From: Cognatundibacterium curvum | Lineage (GTDB): Bacteria > Pseudomonadota > Gammaproteobacteria > Burkholderiales > Burkholderiaceae_D | Direction of reading: 5' to 3' | Length of the DNA stretch: 64,000 nucleotides | Assembly (NCBI RefSeq): GCF_014284235.1 | Contig: NZ_JACOGD010000002.1 | Span: 62,001-126,000, forward strand | Shown here: positions 49,818 to 60,454 of the stretch, one piece after another | How positions within the stretch are numbered: position 1 is the stretch's first letter | Layout of the letters: each line of letters begins with the position of its first letter | The notes under the pieces: generated by a model | Seen by the model: only the letters and a program-made list of their open reading frames with translations | Told to the model about the DNA's origin: nothing | Database searches by the model: none | Position numbers and translations under genes: made by a program

Positions 49818-52358
49818 TTAGCTAATCGCTACTGCGGCTGTGCCAGTGTTGACTGTGGCCGTGGTTACACGCGCAATCACATTGGTCGGCGCCGTCATGC
49901 TGCCGGTGTTAACCAGCTTGTTCACTTGCTTGAACTGCGCTACCAGATTGCCCGGTGTGACTGTCACGACGGTATAACCCTGTGCATCGGCATTGATGTA
50001 TTTCATCCACTGGTTATTCGCCAGTGCAGCCAGTTGCTGTGCCAGTCCTAACAGGTTGGTATTGAAGCTGCTGTCGGCTTTCAGTCCGGCCAGCACGGCC
50101 TGTACTGTGCCAGTCAGAACGGCGCCTTCAGGCACGCCTTTGGCTGCCAGTGCACCGGTCAGCGGAACGCGGATTTGTTCCAGCAAGCCATCCAGGGTAG
50201 GTGCCGCTTTACCCATGGTGTAGTCGAGCATATTGGCATTGACGGTGATGGTGCCTATATTCGGAACCGGAATAGACAAAGGATAGAAAATGATCGTTGC
50301 CAGTCCGGTCGAACCCGCGCCGTCCATCATGTATTTGAAGAAGGAGTCGGAGCTGATACCCGCGCTGACCAGATCCACCATCGCTGGCGTGCCGCCACCG
50401 GCTGCGTCGAAGTCATGATTGACGGTACCGGCAAAGAAGCCATGGATATCGCCAGTGACCGACACCACATTGCTGACTTTCTTATCCAGCAAATGCTGCA
50501 TCAGGGCCTTACGTTCTGCATTGTAACCATCCCACTGATCGCAGTTGAGCAGGAATTTGGTGAAGAAGGCAGACAGTGCAGCTTGCTGGCCAGACGCAAT
50601 CACAAACGTAGATTTTTCTTTATTCGCCTGTACATCCGGTTTGATGTAGCCAAACGCAATGGTCTGTGCGGCAGCACCGACCTGGGTATTGGTACCTGCT
50701 GGCGCTGCTGCTTTGGCTGCGCCATAGGCGGCAACGGCGATGCCAGCCTGTGCAGTCGTCAGGCCTGCGGCCACCGCTGCTGCTGGTAAGGATGCGCTGC
50801 TGGCATCTGCGGTTGCAATTGCTACTGCTGCAGCCGCAGCTGTTGCCTGTGCCGCACCTGCAGTAGCCGCTGCCACCAGCGCGGATGCGACTAAGACATT
50901 GCCTTGCAGAGCAGGATTGCTGAGCGCGGTACCGATGTTGGTCGCCAGCGTAGAAACCGAGCTCAACGCGATCAGCGTCGCAATCGCATCCGTACCATTC
51001 AAGCCCATGCGCATCAGTGATACTTCATTGCCCCATACTTTCCAGGTTGCGGACGAAGAAGCCATTTTGTCTTTCCACCAGTCGCGCTGGGTTTTTCCCA
51101 GCATGGAGGTGTAAGCCAGCGGATCGGTGGTCATCGCAGTTGCGGTGGTGACTTTCTGAGCTTCCAGCGCATTGAATACGTCTTGTGGCACCACATAGCG
51201 TGAACCTATGCTGCTATTGAGAGGCTTGCCAGTCGCTGGATTAAACAGACTTTCCGGTACTACGTGATCGGTGCGATACAGGCGCTCATCAGTCATCACC
51301 AGTTGCATCAGTTTACCGAACTGGAAATCGCGATAAATCTTGATGTTCTGGAAGCCATTGTCTGCGGTATCCAGATTCACATCAGCAGGCATGAATTCAA
51401 ACCATGCCTGATTCGCAGAGCGGCGGCGCTGCGGTAAATGCTGGTTGTCACCCAGTTTGTCGAGGCTGTTATTGTCGTAAGTAATCGCATCTTGCCAGGC
51501 ATCGTCGGAAAATTCATGGTCATCCCAGATCGCGATATAGGCGAAGCGTTCATGCAGCGCTTGCTGACGCGGGTCGCTGCGATACATTTTGTACAGATAA
51601 CGATAGTCGGCCAGCGTAGTCGCATATTTGGCCTTGGTCGGTGTGCCGGACGCGTCGTTCAATACTGTGCCATCCGGTAATTGCAGCGCCGTGTGGCGCG
51701 CTTCTACATTGCCGACCTGGAAAGAAGCACCGACGGTTTCGTAAATGTAATCACCCAGATGGATGATGAAATCGAGACTTTCGTTTTTGGCGATGTAATC
51801 CATCGCACCCCAGTGATTGACACTCCAGTCCTGGCAAGTCAGGTAAGCGAACTGCAGTTTCGCGACATCGCTGCCAGCGGCTGGAGCCGTTTTAAAGCGT
51901 CCTACATTCGAACGCACATCACCGGCGATGAATTGATAGAAGTAAGTCTGACCCGCTTGTAAGCCGGTGACTTTATTGCGTATCGTATTGTCGAAGCTGG
52001 CCAGCACGGGCAGGCGGGTATCAACAATGGTCGTACCGGTTAATGCAGTGTTGCTGCCGAGTGCAGCACTATTGTCTGCTGCAGTAACGATCAGGCGGAT
52101 AGAGACATCATTGCCGGCAGGCGCTGCTGCAGCGACGTCCAGCGAGGCTGGTACTACGCGGGTCCACAACACGGCGCTGTCCGGACGCGGGTCGCCGGAA
52201 GCGATACTTTGCGGGAATTTCCAGGCGCTGCCGCTGGCTGCGGGCAATTCAGAATTACTTGTTGCGGTCGAGCTGGAACCACCGCAGGCTGCTAAACCTG
52301 TTGTTGCCACCGTCACGGAAAAAAACCCGCTGTACTTCAAAAACTGTCTTCTATCCAC
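49818..52358 (-). CDS. phoD: PhoD-family alkaline phosphatase/phosphodiesterase, Tat-exported
   Basis: The GTG at 52358 has an ideal CAGGAG ribosome site and starts VDRRQFLKYSGFFSVTVATTGLAACGG, a twin-arginine signal with lipobox-like LAAC; the frame is open to 52502. The product has 846 residues, longer than most PhoD proteins. The N-terminal Ig-like domain (IASGDPRPDSAVLWTRV) is followed by the metallophosphatase core (LTCQDWS, FIIHLGDYIYE, IWDDHEFSDDAW, VVSVTGDIHGFFAG). An Ala-rich low-complexity insertion of ~110 residues (SALVAAATAGAAQATAAAAAV region) interrupts the core, and a helical C-terminal extension follows. It hydrolyses phosphate mono- or diesters outside the cytosol. Confidence 0.9.
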   Translation of the reverse strand: MDRRQFLKYSGFFSVTVATTGLAACGGSSSTATSNSELPAASGSAWKFPQSIASGDPRPDSAVLWTRVVPASLDVAAAAPAGNDVSIRLIVTAADNSAALGSNTALTGTTIVDTRLPVLASFDNTIRNKVTGLQAGQTYFYQFIAGDVRSNVGRFKTAPAAGSDVAKLQFAYLTCQDWSVNHWGAMDYIAKNESLDFIIHLGDYIYETVGASFQVGNVEARHTALQLPDGTVLNDASGTPTKAKYATTLADYRYLYKMYRSDPRQQALHERFAYIAIWDDHEFSDDAWQDAITYDNNSLDKLGDNQHLPQRRRSANQAWFEFMPADVNLDTADNGFQNIKIYRDFQFGKLMQLVMTDERLYRTDHVVPESLFNPATGKPLNSSIGSRYVVPQDVFNALEAQKVTTATAMTTDPLAYTSMLGKTQRDWWKDKMASSSATWKVWGNEVSLMRMGLNGTDAIATLIALSSVSTLATNIGTALSNPALQGNVLVASALVAAATAGAAQATAAAAAVAIATADASSASLPAAAVAAGLTTAQAGIAVAAYGAAKAAAPAGTNTQVGAAAQTIAFGYIKPDVQANKEKSTFVIASGQQAALSAFFTKFLLNCDQWDGYNAERKALMQHLLDKKVSNVVSVTGDIHGFFAGTVNHDFDAAGGGTPAMVDLVSAGISSDSFFKYMMDGAGSTGLATIIFYPLSIPVPNIGTITVNANMLDYTMGKAAPTLDGLLEQIRVPLTGALAAKGVPEGAVLTGTVQAVLAGLKADSSFNTNLLGLAQQLAALANNQWMKYINADAQGYTVVTVTPGNLVAQFKQVNKLVNTGSMTAPTNVIARVTTATVNTGTAAVAIS

Positions 52359-52730
52359 ATTGATCTCCTGATTATTGTTATTGGAATTTTTTGGTATGAA
52401 CTCCCCCAATTCCATAGGCGGAAATGGTGAAAAAAATTCCAGTTGATAACAATAGACTAAAGCCTTGTAGATTAGAGAAACTATGTTTCCTCCTGATGAC
52501 ACGATGCTTGGTGGAAATACTCTATGTAAGCGCTTCCTTACTCAATAGATTAATAAATACAAGCAATTTTGAAAATCCTATGGATAAGTGACCGATGGTC
52601 AATTTGTTGGATTTTTTTCTCAATTTGCAGCATGCTCAGGCTAACCGGCATGCTGATGCAGGTACTGCAGCTATGCCAGTGGGCAGTCTGGTGGTACTTG
52701 GAAGTTAGTAAAATATAGCTTTCATGCTGC

Positions 52731-52758
52731 CTGCATCCCGGCTCAGGCGGGGATGCAG
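52731..52758. terminator. Hairpin downstream of tdk
   Basis: CTGCATCCC and GGGGATGCAG pair around GGCTCAGGC. It has no T-run; it is a possible transcription end for tdk. The rest of 52503-52811 shows no gene; it should hold the promoter of the phoD-like gene. Confidence 0.45.
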
Positions 52759-52811
52759 TGCTATGTCAGGGTAGGACTGTAAGTTTGTGTTGCGGGAATT
52801 GGGGAGCGCAC

Positions 52812-53360
52812 TTACTGATAAAAGCAACGGCCACACACATGGTGGTAACGCTCATTGCCACCGATGGAGATCTGTTCACCTGCTTTGAGTCGCTTGCCCT
52901 GTTCATCGACACGGATATTCATGGTCGCTTTTTTACCGCAGGTACAGATGTTTTTTAACTCTTCTATGGTATCAGCGAGGGTGAGCAGATAACTGGCACC
53001 GGCAAATGGTTCGCCCAGAAAATCGCTGCGTAATCCATAGCAGATGACCGGCACGCCGCGCAGATGCGCGAGCTGATGCAGTTGTCTTACCTGTTTAGGT
53101 GTGAGGAATTGCGCCTCATCCACCAGCACGCAATTCACCTGGGGCGCCTGCTCAAAAAAATCAAACTGGCTGTCAAAAACGGCGGCTTCGCGCTGCGGTC
53201 CCAGCCTGGAAGTCACTTTGCCGACGCCGTAGCGGTTATCGATCGCGGCGGTGTACAGAAAAACGCTCTGGCCCTGCTCTTCATAATTATGTGCGACTTG
53301 TAATAAGGCGGTGGATTTACCGGCGTTCATCGCCGAATAACGAAAATATAACTTGGCCAC
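52812..53360 (-). CDS. tdk: Thymidine kinase
   Basis: A 182-residue type II thymidine kinase from the GTG at 53360 (GGAAGAG ribosome site). It phosphorylates thymidine with ATP in the salvage pathway. It has KLYFRYSAMNAGKSTALLQVAHNYEEQG (Walker A region), VLVDEAQFLTPKQVRQL (Walker B), VICYGLRSDFLGEPFAGASYLL (lasso region) and the zinc-binding Cys residues (CTCGKKA, CGRC). Length fits the family. Confidence 0.95.
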   Translation of the reverse strand: MAKLYFRYSAMNAGKSTALLQVAHNYEEQGQSVFLYTAAIDNRYGVGKVTSRLGPQREAAVFDSQFDFFEQAPQVNCVLVDEAQFLTPKQVRQLHQLAHLRGVPVICYGLRSDFLGEPFAGASYLLTLADTIEELKNICTCGKKATMNIRVDEQGKRLKAGEQISIGGNERYHHVCGRCFYQ

Positions 53361-53465
53361 TGTGACTCTTCCGAAAAAATGCGTGGTGACGATGCCAGCC
53401 TTTTTCAAGCAAAAAACTGGCAGCAAGGTCAAAAAAATTTTCGCTATTGTAGGCGGAAAACTGCT

Positions 53466-53492
53466 CTTGAAATCAAAAAACTCTGCCTTATC
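53466..53492 (+). promoter_or_regulatory. Sigma-32-type heat-shock promoter of hsp20
   Basis: CTTGAAA, 13 bases, then CCTTATC fits the sigma-32 pattern CTTGAAA-N13-CCCCAT with changes in the -10. It lies about 100 bp upstream of the small heat-shock gene. Confidence 0.6.
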
Positions 53493-53595
53493 TTGAGTGC
53501 ATCAGACGCTCAAAGAGGTATGATTCATCTGCATCAGAGATGGGATGAAAACTCTCAATATTGAATACATCGCTTCTGTTAAAAAGGATATCACC

Positions 53596-54051
53596 ATGCG
53601 TAATTTTGACTTCGCCCCTTTATACCGTTCTGCTATTGGTTTTGACCGCCTGGCTCAGCTCTTCGATGACGCGCAACGCAATGAGACTGCCAGCAACTAC
53701 CCTCCCTACAACATCGAACTGATCGCCGAAGATAAATATGCGATCACCATGGCGGTAGCTGGTTTCAGCCGTGAAGAGCTGGAGATAGAAAGTGAGCGCG
53801 ATACGCTGAAAGTCGTTGGCCGCCGTCACAAAGACGAAAGTCAGAAAAATTATCTGCACCGTGGTATCGCGGCACGTGATTTTGAACACCGTTTCCGCCT
53901 GGCGGATCATGTGAAAGTCGTTGGTGCCCGTCTGGATAATGGCTTATTGCACATAGAATTGATACGTGAGATCCCGGAAGCCTATAAGCCACGTCGCATC
54001 CTGATCGACGGTGAAAACCTGCAATTAGTCGAAACTCAGCATGCCGCCTGA
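53596..54051 (+). CDS. ibpA: Small heat-shock protein, Hsp20/IbpA type
   Basis: A 151-residue alpha-crystallin chaperone from the ATG at 53596 (AAGGAT ribosome site). The N-terminus MRNFDFAPLYRSAIGFDRL is IbpA-like. The core NYPPYNIELIAEDKYAITMAVAGFSREELEIE, the late ARDFEHRFRLADHVKVVGARLDNGLLHIEL, and a C-terminal KPRRILI anchor follow. It holds aggregating proteins during heat stress. It is preceded by a heat-shock promoter and followed by a terminator. Confidence 0.95.
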   Translation: MRNFDFAPLYRSAIGFDRLAQLFDDAQRNETASNYPPYNIELIAEDKYAITMAVAGFSREELEIESERDTLKVVGRRHKDESQKNYLHRGIAARDFEHRFRLADHVKVVGARLDNGLLHIELIREIPEAYKPRRILIDGENLQLVETQHAA

Positions 54052-54088
54052 CTTGAAAGCGCAAGTCGCTTAAGCCGGATTTTTAGCC

Positions 54089-54117
54089 AAAAGCCAGTCT
54101 TCAAGACTGGCTTTTTT
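54089..54117 (+). terminator. Terminator of the hsp20 gene
   Basis: AAAGCCAGTCTTCAAGACTGGCTTTTTT; an 8-bp stem with T-run. The remaining 54118-54585 has no gene; it should hold the promoter of the che operon, for which I see no clear consensus. Confidence 0.9.
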
Positions 54118-54585
54118 CATGTCTCCATACTTTTTTGCAACATGCGTATTGGTGTTCCTGGTACGGCATTGCCCGCTACATAAACGGGACTCAGAGGGAA
54201 TTTCAGATGGAAACCAGCTATTAATTTCCTGTGGGAAAATAATGTTTTTCTTATCGAAACAAATATATTAAAAAGAAATTGCTTCGGTGCATATATTGTG
54301 GCTATGATGTTGTTACAACTTTTTGCTAAGAAAGTCGATATCAATCTGGCTCTTAATTTGTAAAATATGTTTACAAGGTTATCTGTGGGAATTTTGTGAC
54401 GCATCAATTTTAGTCGCGATAACTGTTGCTCTTTGGAATAAACGCTTCAAAACCAGATTGGCTGCACTACATTAGGCTTGTAAAGCAGGCGAGTGAAATA
54501 CGATTCTCAGCGGGCATCTTTGCAATCAAGTTATTGCAATGCTTGCCAATCGCTATTTGTGTCTATGTCATAAAAGGATGTTGCT

Positions 54586-54954
54586 ATGTCCAAAACGATT
54601 TTAGTCGTCGATGATTCTGCTTCTGTTCGCCAGGTTGTCGGGCTGGCCTTGCGTGGTGCAGGCTATTCTGTCATTGAAGGTATCGATGGCGTCGATGCCT
54701 TGAAAAAACTGACGGGTCAAAAAGTGCATCTGATAATTTCCGACGTCAACATGCCCAATATGGATGGCATCAGCTTTGTGCAGGAAGTCAAAAAATTAGC
54801 GGCCTATAAATTCACGCCGGTGATCATGCTGACCACGGAATCGCAGGAAGGTAAAAAACTCCAGGGACAAGCGGCCGGTGCCAAAGCCTGGGTCGTCAAG
54901 CCTTTTCAGCCAGCGCAAATGCTGGCGGCTGTTTCTAAACTGATCCTTCCATAA
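54586..54954 (+). CDS. cheY: CheY-like single-domain response regulator
   Basis: A 122-residue receiver domain: ILVVDDSASVRQ with the acidic pair, phospho-acceptor Asp in LIISDVNMPNMDGISF (~residue 53), Thr in VIMLTTES, and Lys in WVVKPFQPAQ. CheA would phosphorylate it. It is first in the chemosensory operon, followed by a STAS gene. No cheZ is present. Confidence 0.92.
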   Translation: MSKTILVVDDSASVRQVVGLALRGAGYSVIEGIDGVDALKKLTGQKVHLIISDVNMPNMDGISFVQEVKKLAAYKFTPVIMLTTESQEGKKLQGQAAGAKAWVVKPFQPAQMLAAVSKLILP

Positions 54955-54967
54955 CAGTGAGGCGGCC

Positions 54968-55252
54968 ATGAAAAATCTGGATATTCAGGGCGAATTGACG
55001 ATTTACACCGCCGCCACTGAAAAGCAGAGATTGCAGGAGTTTCTGGAGCAGGATAATCAGCTGGAAGTGAACCTGTCACGTGTCTCAGAAATGGATACCG
55101 CAGGTTTGCAGATACTCATACTCATGAAAAAAGAAGCTGAGCGTAGCGGGAAAAATTTACGCTATGTGATGCATAGCCAGGCCGTGCTCGAGATCATGGA
55201 ATTATCCAATACCACCGCCAGTTTCGGTGATCCTGTGGTCTTACATTCCTGA
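54968..55252 (+). CDS. STAS-domain protein
   Basis: A 94-residue STAS domain like anti-sigma-factor antagonists: LDIQGELTIYTAATEKQRL, LEVNLSRVSEMDTAGLQILILMKKEAERSGK. The usual phosphorylated Ser after Asp is Thr (MDTAGL). It lies between cheY and cheA, a position seen in several chemosensory clusters, where it may receive signals or link to another partner switch. No kinase or phosphatase of such a switch is visible here. Confidence 0.85.
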   Translation: MKNLDIQGELTIYTAATEKQRLQEFLEQDNQLEVNLSRVSEMDTAGLQILILMKKEAERSGKNLRYVMHSQAVLEIMELSNTTASFGDPVVLHS

Positions 55253-55397
55253 ATCCTTGCATCTGCCTTGCGTAGTTCAAATTAAGAAAACTGCGTTTCC
55301 TATTATTTTTGCATCACCGCATCACCGCATCATCGCAATAAAGTACAGCAATATCTGAAGCAGGCAGCATTCCGTATTCCATCATTCGGGGGAAAGA

Positions 55398-57629
55398 ATG
55401 AGTTTCGATAGTGAAATGAAAGCGGCTTTAGAAACCTTTGTGGTGGAAAGTCGTGATTTATTGCAAGACATGGAAGATCTGCTACTGGGACTGGAAAATA
55501 CGCCAGACTCAGCGGATGCCATTAATGCTATTTTTCGCGCTGCGCATACCATTAAAGGTTCCGCTGGCCTATTCGGCCTCGAGCATATCGTTACTTTCAC
55601 CCATGTGCTGGAGAGCGTACTCGACAAAGTACGTGACGGCGAAATTCATGTGACTTCCGGCCTGGTCGCAGTGCTGCTGCCTTGCCGCGATCATTTGGGC
55701 ACCCTGATTAATGGCGTGGCAGCCGGGCAGGCTGGACAAAGTGCGGAGCTGGAAGCTGCAGGTTCTGCTCTGCATGTGCAACTCGGATTTTTTTTGGATG
55801 GGCATGCCGGGAATGGCAGACCAGGTTCTGCTGTCGTCGGTCAGGATGAGGTGGTGCATACCACGACCTCAGGCGGAACAGTAGTCGATGCAGGGAACTG
55901 GTACCTGTCGCTGCGTTTTGGCAGCGACTGTCTGCGTAATGGCATGGACCCGCTGTCTTTTATCCGCTATCTGAGTACGCTGGGGGATGTGGTACATATC
56001 CTTACGCTCAGCAATAGCTTGCCTGATATACAGCGCATGGATGCAGAAAGTTGCTATCTGGGCTTTGAGGTGGTACTCAAAAGCAATGCATCGAAAGAAG
56101 CGATAGAAAACGTATTCGAGTTTGTACGTGAAGACAGCGTGATCCGCATCGTACCGCCGAATAGCAAAATGGATGAGTACATCAGCATCATACAAGGTTT
56201 GCCGGATGATCATGAACTGCTCGGTGAAATCCTGATTAAAAGTGGTGTACTGACCAAGAATGAACTGGCAACCTGTCTGCAATTGCAAGCGCAACGGGGC
56301 GATGGGAAGACCGGCAATGCATCGCAGGTGCCGATAGGTGAAATTCTGGTTGACCAGGAAATGCTGCAGGCGCCCGTACTGAATGCAGCCTTGAATAAGC
56401 AGCAGCAAGTCAAAGAACAAAAGGCGAGAGAACGCCAGAGCATACGCGTCGATGCCGAGCGGCTGGATAAGCTGATTGATCTGGTCGGTGAACTCGTGAT
56501 TGCAGGTGCCGGTGCGAATCTGCGGGCCAGTAAAAATCATGATATGGCCTTGCTCGAATCGACTGGTGAAGTGATGCGCCTGGTCGAGGAAGTACGTGAC
56601 AGTGCATTGCAGTTGCGTATGGTGCCTATCGGTACTACCTTCAGCCGCTTCCAGCGTGTGGTGCGCGATGTGAGTATGGAACTGGGCAAGGACATACAGT
56701 TGGAAATTACCGGTGGTGATACCGAGGTTGATAAATCGGTGGTGGAAAAAATCGGTGATCCGCTGATGCATCTGGTCCGGAATTCTATGGATCACGGTAT
56801 AGAGTCGGCTACCGTGCGTATGGCGCGTGGCAAGCCGGCACGTGGTCTGCTGCGGCTGAATGCCTACCATGAGTCTGGCAGCATCGTGATTGAAGTCAGT
56901 GATGATGGCGGTGGCCTCAACAAAGACAAGATACTGGCAAAAGCGATAGAGCGCGGCTTAGTCGCAGCCAACAGCGCGCTCACAGATAAAGAAATTTATG
57001 CGCTGATCTTTGAACCGGGCTTTTCGACCGCAGATCAGGTATCGAATCTGTCCGGGCGTGGCGTCGGTATGGATGTGGTGAAGCGTAATGTGACTTCTTT
57101 GCGTGGCATGATAGACATAGACAGCGAAATGGGTGTCGGTGCCACTATCCGTATCCGGCTGCCATTAACACTGGCGATCATCGATGGTTTCCTGGTCGGT
57201 GTAGGGAAATCTTCTTTCGTGGTGCCGCTGGATCATGTGATCGAATGCCTGGAATTACCTAAGCAAAGTGAACAGCAGGATTATATGGACCTGCGTGGTG
57301 AAGTGCTGCCCTTCATCCGCTTACGCAGCATATTCGACATCGAGGATGACTTGCCGCGTCGCCAGAATGTGGTGGTGGTGGGCTATGGTGAAGTAAAAAC
57401 AGGTTTGGTGGTAGATCGTTTGATGGGTGAATTCCAGACGGTGATAAAACCCCTGGGAAAAATTTTCAATCATGTGCGCGGCATTGGTGGCTCGACCATA
57501 CTCGGTAGTGGCGAGGTCGCGCTGATACTCAGTGTTCCGGCCATGACTGAGTACTATTCGCGTCAACAGCAGCAACAACAAATTCAGCTGACTCAGGCCA
57601 GCTGTCAGACCAGTAAATTGATTCAATAA
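55398..57629 (+). CDS. cheA: Chemotaxis histidine kinase CheA
   Basis: A 743-residue CheA. The P1 Hpt domain has phosphorylation site His 50 in IFRAAHTIKGSAGLFG. A ~250-residue linker ends in LGEIL-type repeats (HELLGEILIKSGVLTKNELA and IGEILVDQEMLQAPVLNAAL). Then the dimerisation domain (RLDKLIDLVGELVIAGAG), the ATPase domain (DPLMHLVRNSMDHGIE, DDGGGLN, FEPGFSTADQVSNLSGRGVGMDVVK) and the CheW-like P5 domain (IDGFLVGVGKSSFVVPLDHV) follow. It phosphorylates CheY and CheB in response to the neighbouring receptor. Confidence 0.95.
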   Translation: MSFDSEMKAALETFVVESRDLLQDMEDLLLGLENTPDSADAINAIFRAAHTIKGSAGLFGLEHIVTFTHVLESVLDKVRDGEIHVTSGLVAVLLPCRDHLGTLINGVAAGQAGQSAELEAAGSALHVQLGFFLDGHAGNGRPGSAVVGQDEVVHTTTSGGTVVDAGNWYLSLRFGSDCLRNGMDPLSFIRYLSTLGDVVHILTLSNSLPDIQRMDAESCYLGFEVVLKSNASKEAIENVFEFVREDSVIRIVPPNSKMDEYISIIQGLPDDHELLGEILIKSGVLTKNELATCLQLQAQRGDGKTGNASQVPIGEILVDQEMLQAPVLNAALNKQQQVKEQKARERQSIRVDAERLDKLIDLVGELVIAGAGANLRASKNHDMALLESTGEVMRLVEEVRDSALQLRMVPIGTTFSRFQRVVRDVSMELGKDIQLEITGGDTEVDKSVVEKIGDPLMHLVRNSMDHGIESATVRMARGKPARGLLRLNAYHESGSIVIEVSDDGGGLNKDKILAKAIERGLVAANSALTDKEIYALIFEPGFSTADQVSNLSGRGVGMDVVKRNVTSLRGMIDIDSEMGVGATIRIRLPLTLAIIDGFLVGVGKSSFVVPLDHVIECLELPKQSEQQDYMDLRGEVLPFIRLRSIFDIEDDLPRRQNVVVVGYGEVKTGLVVDRLMGEFQTVIKPLGKIFNHVRGIGGSTILGSGEVALILSVPAMTEYYSRQQQQQQIQLTQASCQTSKLIQ

Positions 57630-57778
57630 AGAAATCGTAAAAGCACGGCTGGCGTGAACGAAGATCATGCCAGCCCAGGCAGGTACAGCTTTAGTTTTTA
57701 GTTTTCAGTTTTCAGTAAATAAGATTCATCATTTCTCTTACGTTTGTCATTGTTGTTCCTCGCAGAAAGGAAGCACTC

Positions 57779-60451
57779 ATGAAATCGCTTTTAGAATCAT
57801 TGAGAATGTGGCAGAAGTTCGCACTGGTTGGTGTGTTTGTCGTCATTCTGTTTGGCTTGCCATTGTCCTTGTATCTGAATGTGATCAACCGTGACGTGGC
57901 TTCGGCACAAAATGAAAAAATCGGTGCTCTGATATTTCCTGGAATTGCTAAGACTATACAGTTGACGCAACGCCATTCCGGTGCAAATTCGCTGGTGATT
58001 ACAGGCCAGGAAGAAATGAAAGCGCAGCGCGATGTCAGTGGACAGGAATTAGGTGCCAGCCTGGACCAGTTGCAGAATTTGGTAAAAGACTACCCGGCAA
58101 TGCAGCTGGAGCCTCAGGTCACAGCCTTGAAACAGGAATGGCAGGGCATACTGAATGACAGGGATCGTTTAAAAATCGATGAAAACCGTGCGCGCCATTT
58201 GCAGTTGATCAAAAAACTGTTTGATTTCATCGATAAAACGGCCGATGCCAGCGACATCTTATTAAGTCCGGATGCAGCCACTTTCTATCTGGCTTCGCTG
58301 ACGACCGATGGCATTATCCGTATGACAGAGGACTTACGTAAGGCAAGAGCGATCGGGTTTGAGGCGCTAAGCAATCATACATTGAGCGATAAAGAGAGAA
58401 GAAATCTGTCTGAGTTGTATGCAGTGATTACCGATAATCAAAAGCGTAATGACAAGGTATTCAGCAGATTGTTTGATAACAGCAGTTCGTACCGGGAGTT
58501 ATTCGCCAGCAGAATGCAGGAACAGGCCAATAAAGTCCGCGAGGCAGGTCAACTGATTTCCGATAAGATTTTAGACAGCAGCAAACTGGATTACGAGATC
58601 CGTAATTATTCGCAAAGTCTGTCAGCGGCGATCGATGGCACGCACGAACTCGAACAGACCTTGCTCAAAGAAATGCTGAAGCGCACAGAGCAGCGGCTGG
58701 ATGAGCAAAAGTCCTTGCGTCTGAAGATGCTCAGTGCCTGTATTGCTTTGTTTCTGATCGTGGTCGTCTTAGCCTGGATCATGATACGCACGGTAATCCG
58801 CCAGGTTGGACAGGAGCCGGCAGAAGTGGTGGATTATGCGAGCCGCGTTTCTTCCGGTGATTTCAGTGCCAGTCTGGCGCTCGCTGATAATGATGTGTCC
58901 AGTATTGCTGCCAACCTGTCTGCGATGGTTGGCAACATCAAAATGCGTATGGAAGAGACCGAAGCCATCGCCAAAGAAAATTTGCGCATCAAAATCGCGC
59001 TGGACAATTGCGCGACCAATGTGATGATCGCCGATAACAATCGTAATATCATTTATCTCAATAAATCCGTGGTGCAGATGCTGAGTACAGCGGAAAATGA
59101 TATCCGTAAAGTGCTGCCAAACTTTAATGTGGCACATCTGATGGGATCGAATATCGATCAGTTCCATAAGAACCCCAGTCATCAGGCCAGCATGCTGAGT
59201 AGTTTTAACAATAATCACCGGGCTGAAATTCAAGTCGGTGGACGTACTTTTGCATTGTCTGCCAATCCTGTGATGAGTGAAAAAGGTGAACGTCTGGGCA
59301 GTGTGGTTGAATGGACGGACCGCACCGCTGAGGTCGCAGTGGAGAAAGAAGTCAGCCATATTGTGACGCAGGCAGTGGCGGGTAACTTTAAAGCCAGAGC
59401 GGTGGAAGAAGGTAAAACCGGATTCTTTGCCAAACTTAGCGTAGACATCAACAAACTGATGACGACCAGTGACGAAGGCCTCAACGAAGTTTTGCGCGTA
59501 CTGGCAGCGATTTCTAAAGGAGATCTGACCCAGACCATAGACAAGGATTACGAAGGCACTTTTGGTGCATTGAAGTCCGCCAGCAATGAGACGGTAGAAA
59601 AACTGTCGCAAATCGTGACGGATGTGATCAATGCCACCGACGCTTTATCGAATGCTTCAGAGCAGGTCAGTGCGACTTCGCAAGCTCTGTCTCAGGCTGC
59701 CAGCGAACAGGCAGCGAGTGTGGAAGAAACCAGTGCCAGCATAGAGCAAATGGCTGCGGGGATTAATCAGAATGCCGAGAATGCCAAAGTCACTGATGGT
59801 ATTGCCGGTAAGGCCGCAAATGAAGCCGTCGAAGGTGGACAGGCTGTCAAGCACACGGTACATGCGATGAATGAAATCGCCTCCAAAATCGGTATCATTG
59901 ATGACATTGCCTATCAAACCAATATGCTGGCATTGAATGCTGCGATTGAGGCTGCGCGTGCCGGTGAACATGGTAAAGGCTTTGCCGTGGTTGCTGCTGA
60001 AGTACGCAAGCTGGCCGAACGTTCCCAGATAGCTGCGCGTGAAATTGGTGATCTGGCCAGTGGCAGTGTGAAAACAGCAGAACGCGCCGGAGAACTGATC
60101 GACGAAATCGTGCCGGGTATAGGCCGCACTTCCGATCTGGTGCAGGAAATTGCTGCCGCCTCGCAGGAACAGTCTGCGGGTGTCGGACAAATCAATACCG
60201 CGATGAATCAGATGAATCAGATCACCCAGCAAAATGCATCGTCCAGTGAAGAGCTGGCGGCAACGGCCGAAGAAATGACCAGCCAGGCGGAGCAGCTCAA
60301 GGAACTGGTGGGCTTCTTCCGCATCAGTAATGAAAATCACCGTGCGCACAGCCAGGAAATCCGGCCCTCACGTCAGGTCAGCAGTATCAGCAGGCGTGGT
60401 GTACGCAGCGTTGCTTCCGGCGTCGATGAAGCGAAATTTGAACGCTTCTAG
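57779..60451 (+). CDS. Methyl-accepting chemotaxis protein with internal PAS domain
   Basis: An 890-residue receptor: membrane helix 1 (~13-34), a large helical periplasmic sensor (~35-325), membrane helix 2 ([17 protein letters not shown]), HAMP, a PAS domain (~405-515, [24 protein letters not shown]), a second HAMP-like linker and the signalling hairpin with tip [43 protein letters not shown]. It has no C-terminal NWETF-type pentapeptide. It is encoded between cheA and cheW, so it is likely the dedicated input of this system. The ligand is unknown. Confidence 0.93.
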   Translation: MKSLLESLRMWQKFALVGVFVVILFGLPLSLYLNVINRDVASAQNEKIGALIFPGIAKTIQLTQRHSGANSLVITGQEEMKAQRDVSGQELGASLDQLQNLVKDYPAMQLEPQVTALKQEWQGILNDRDRLKIDENRARHLQLIKKLFDFIDKTADASDILLSPDAATFYLASLTTDGIIRMTEDLRKARAIGFEALSNHTLSDKERRNLSELYAVITDNQKRNDKVFSRLFDNSSSYRELFASRMQEQANKVREAGQLISDKILDSSKLDYEIRNYSQSLSAAIDGTHELEQTLLKEMLKRTEQRLDEQKSLRLKMLSACIALFLIVVVLAWIMIRTVIRQVGQEPAEVVDYASRVSSGDFSASLALADNDVSSIAANLSAMVGNIKMRMEETEAIAKENLRIKIALDNCATNVMIADNNRNIIYLNKSVVQMLSTAENDIRKVLPNFNVAHLMGSNIDQFHKNPSHQASMLSSFNNNHRAEIQVGGRTFALSANPVMSEKGERLGSVVEWTDRTAEVAVEKEVSHIVTQAVAGNFKARAVEEGKTGFFAKLSVDINKLMTTSDEGLNEVLRVLAAISKGDLTQTIDKDYEGTFGALKSASNETVEKLSQIVTDVINATDALSNASEQVSATSQALSQAASEQAASVEETSASIEQMAAGINQNAENAKVTDGIAGKAANEAVEGGQAVKHTVHAMNEIASKIGIIDDIAYQTNMLALNAAIEAARAGEHGKGFAVVAAEVRKLAERSQIAAREIGDLASGSVKTAERAGELIDEIVPGIGRTSDLVQEIAAASQEQSAGVGQINTAMNQMNQITQQNASSSEELAATAEEMTSQAEQLKELVGFFRISNENHRAHSQEIRPSRQVSSISRRGVRSVASGVDEAKFERF

Positions 60452-60454
60452 GAG

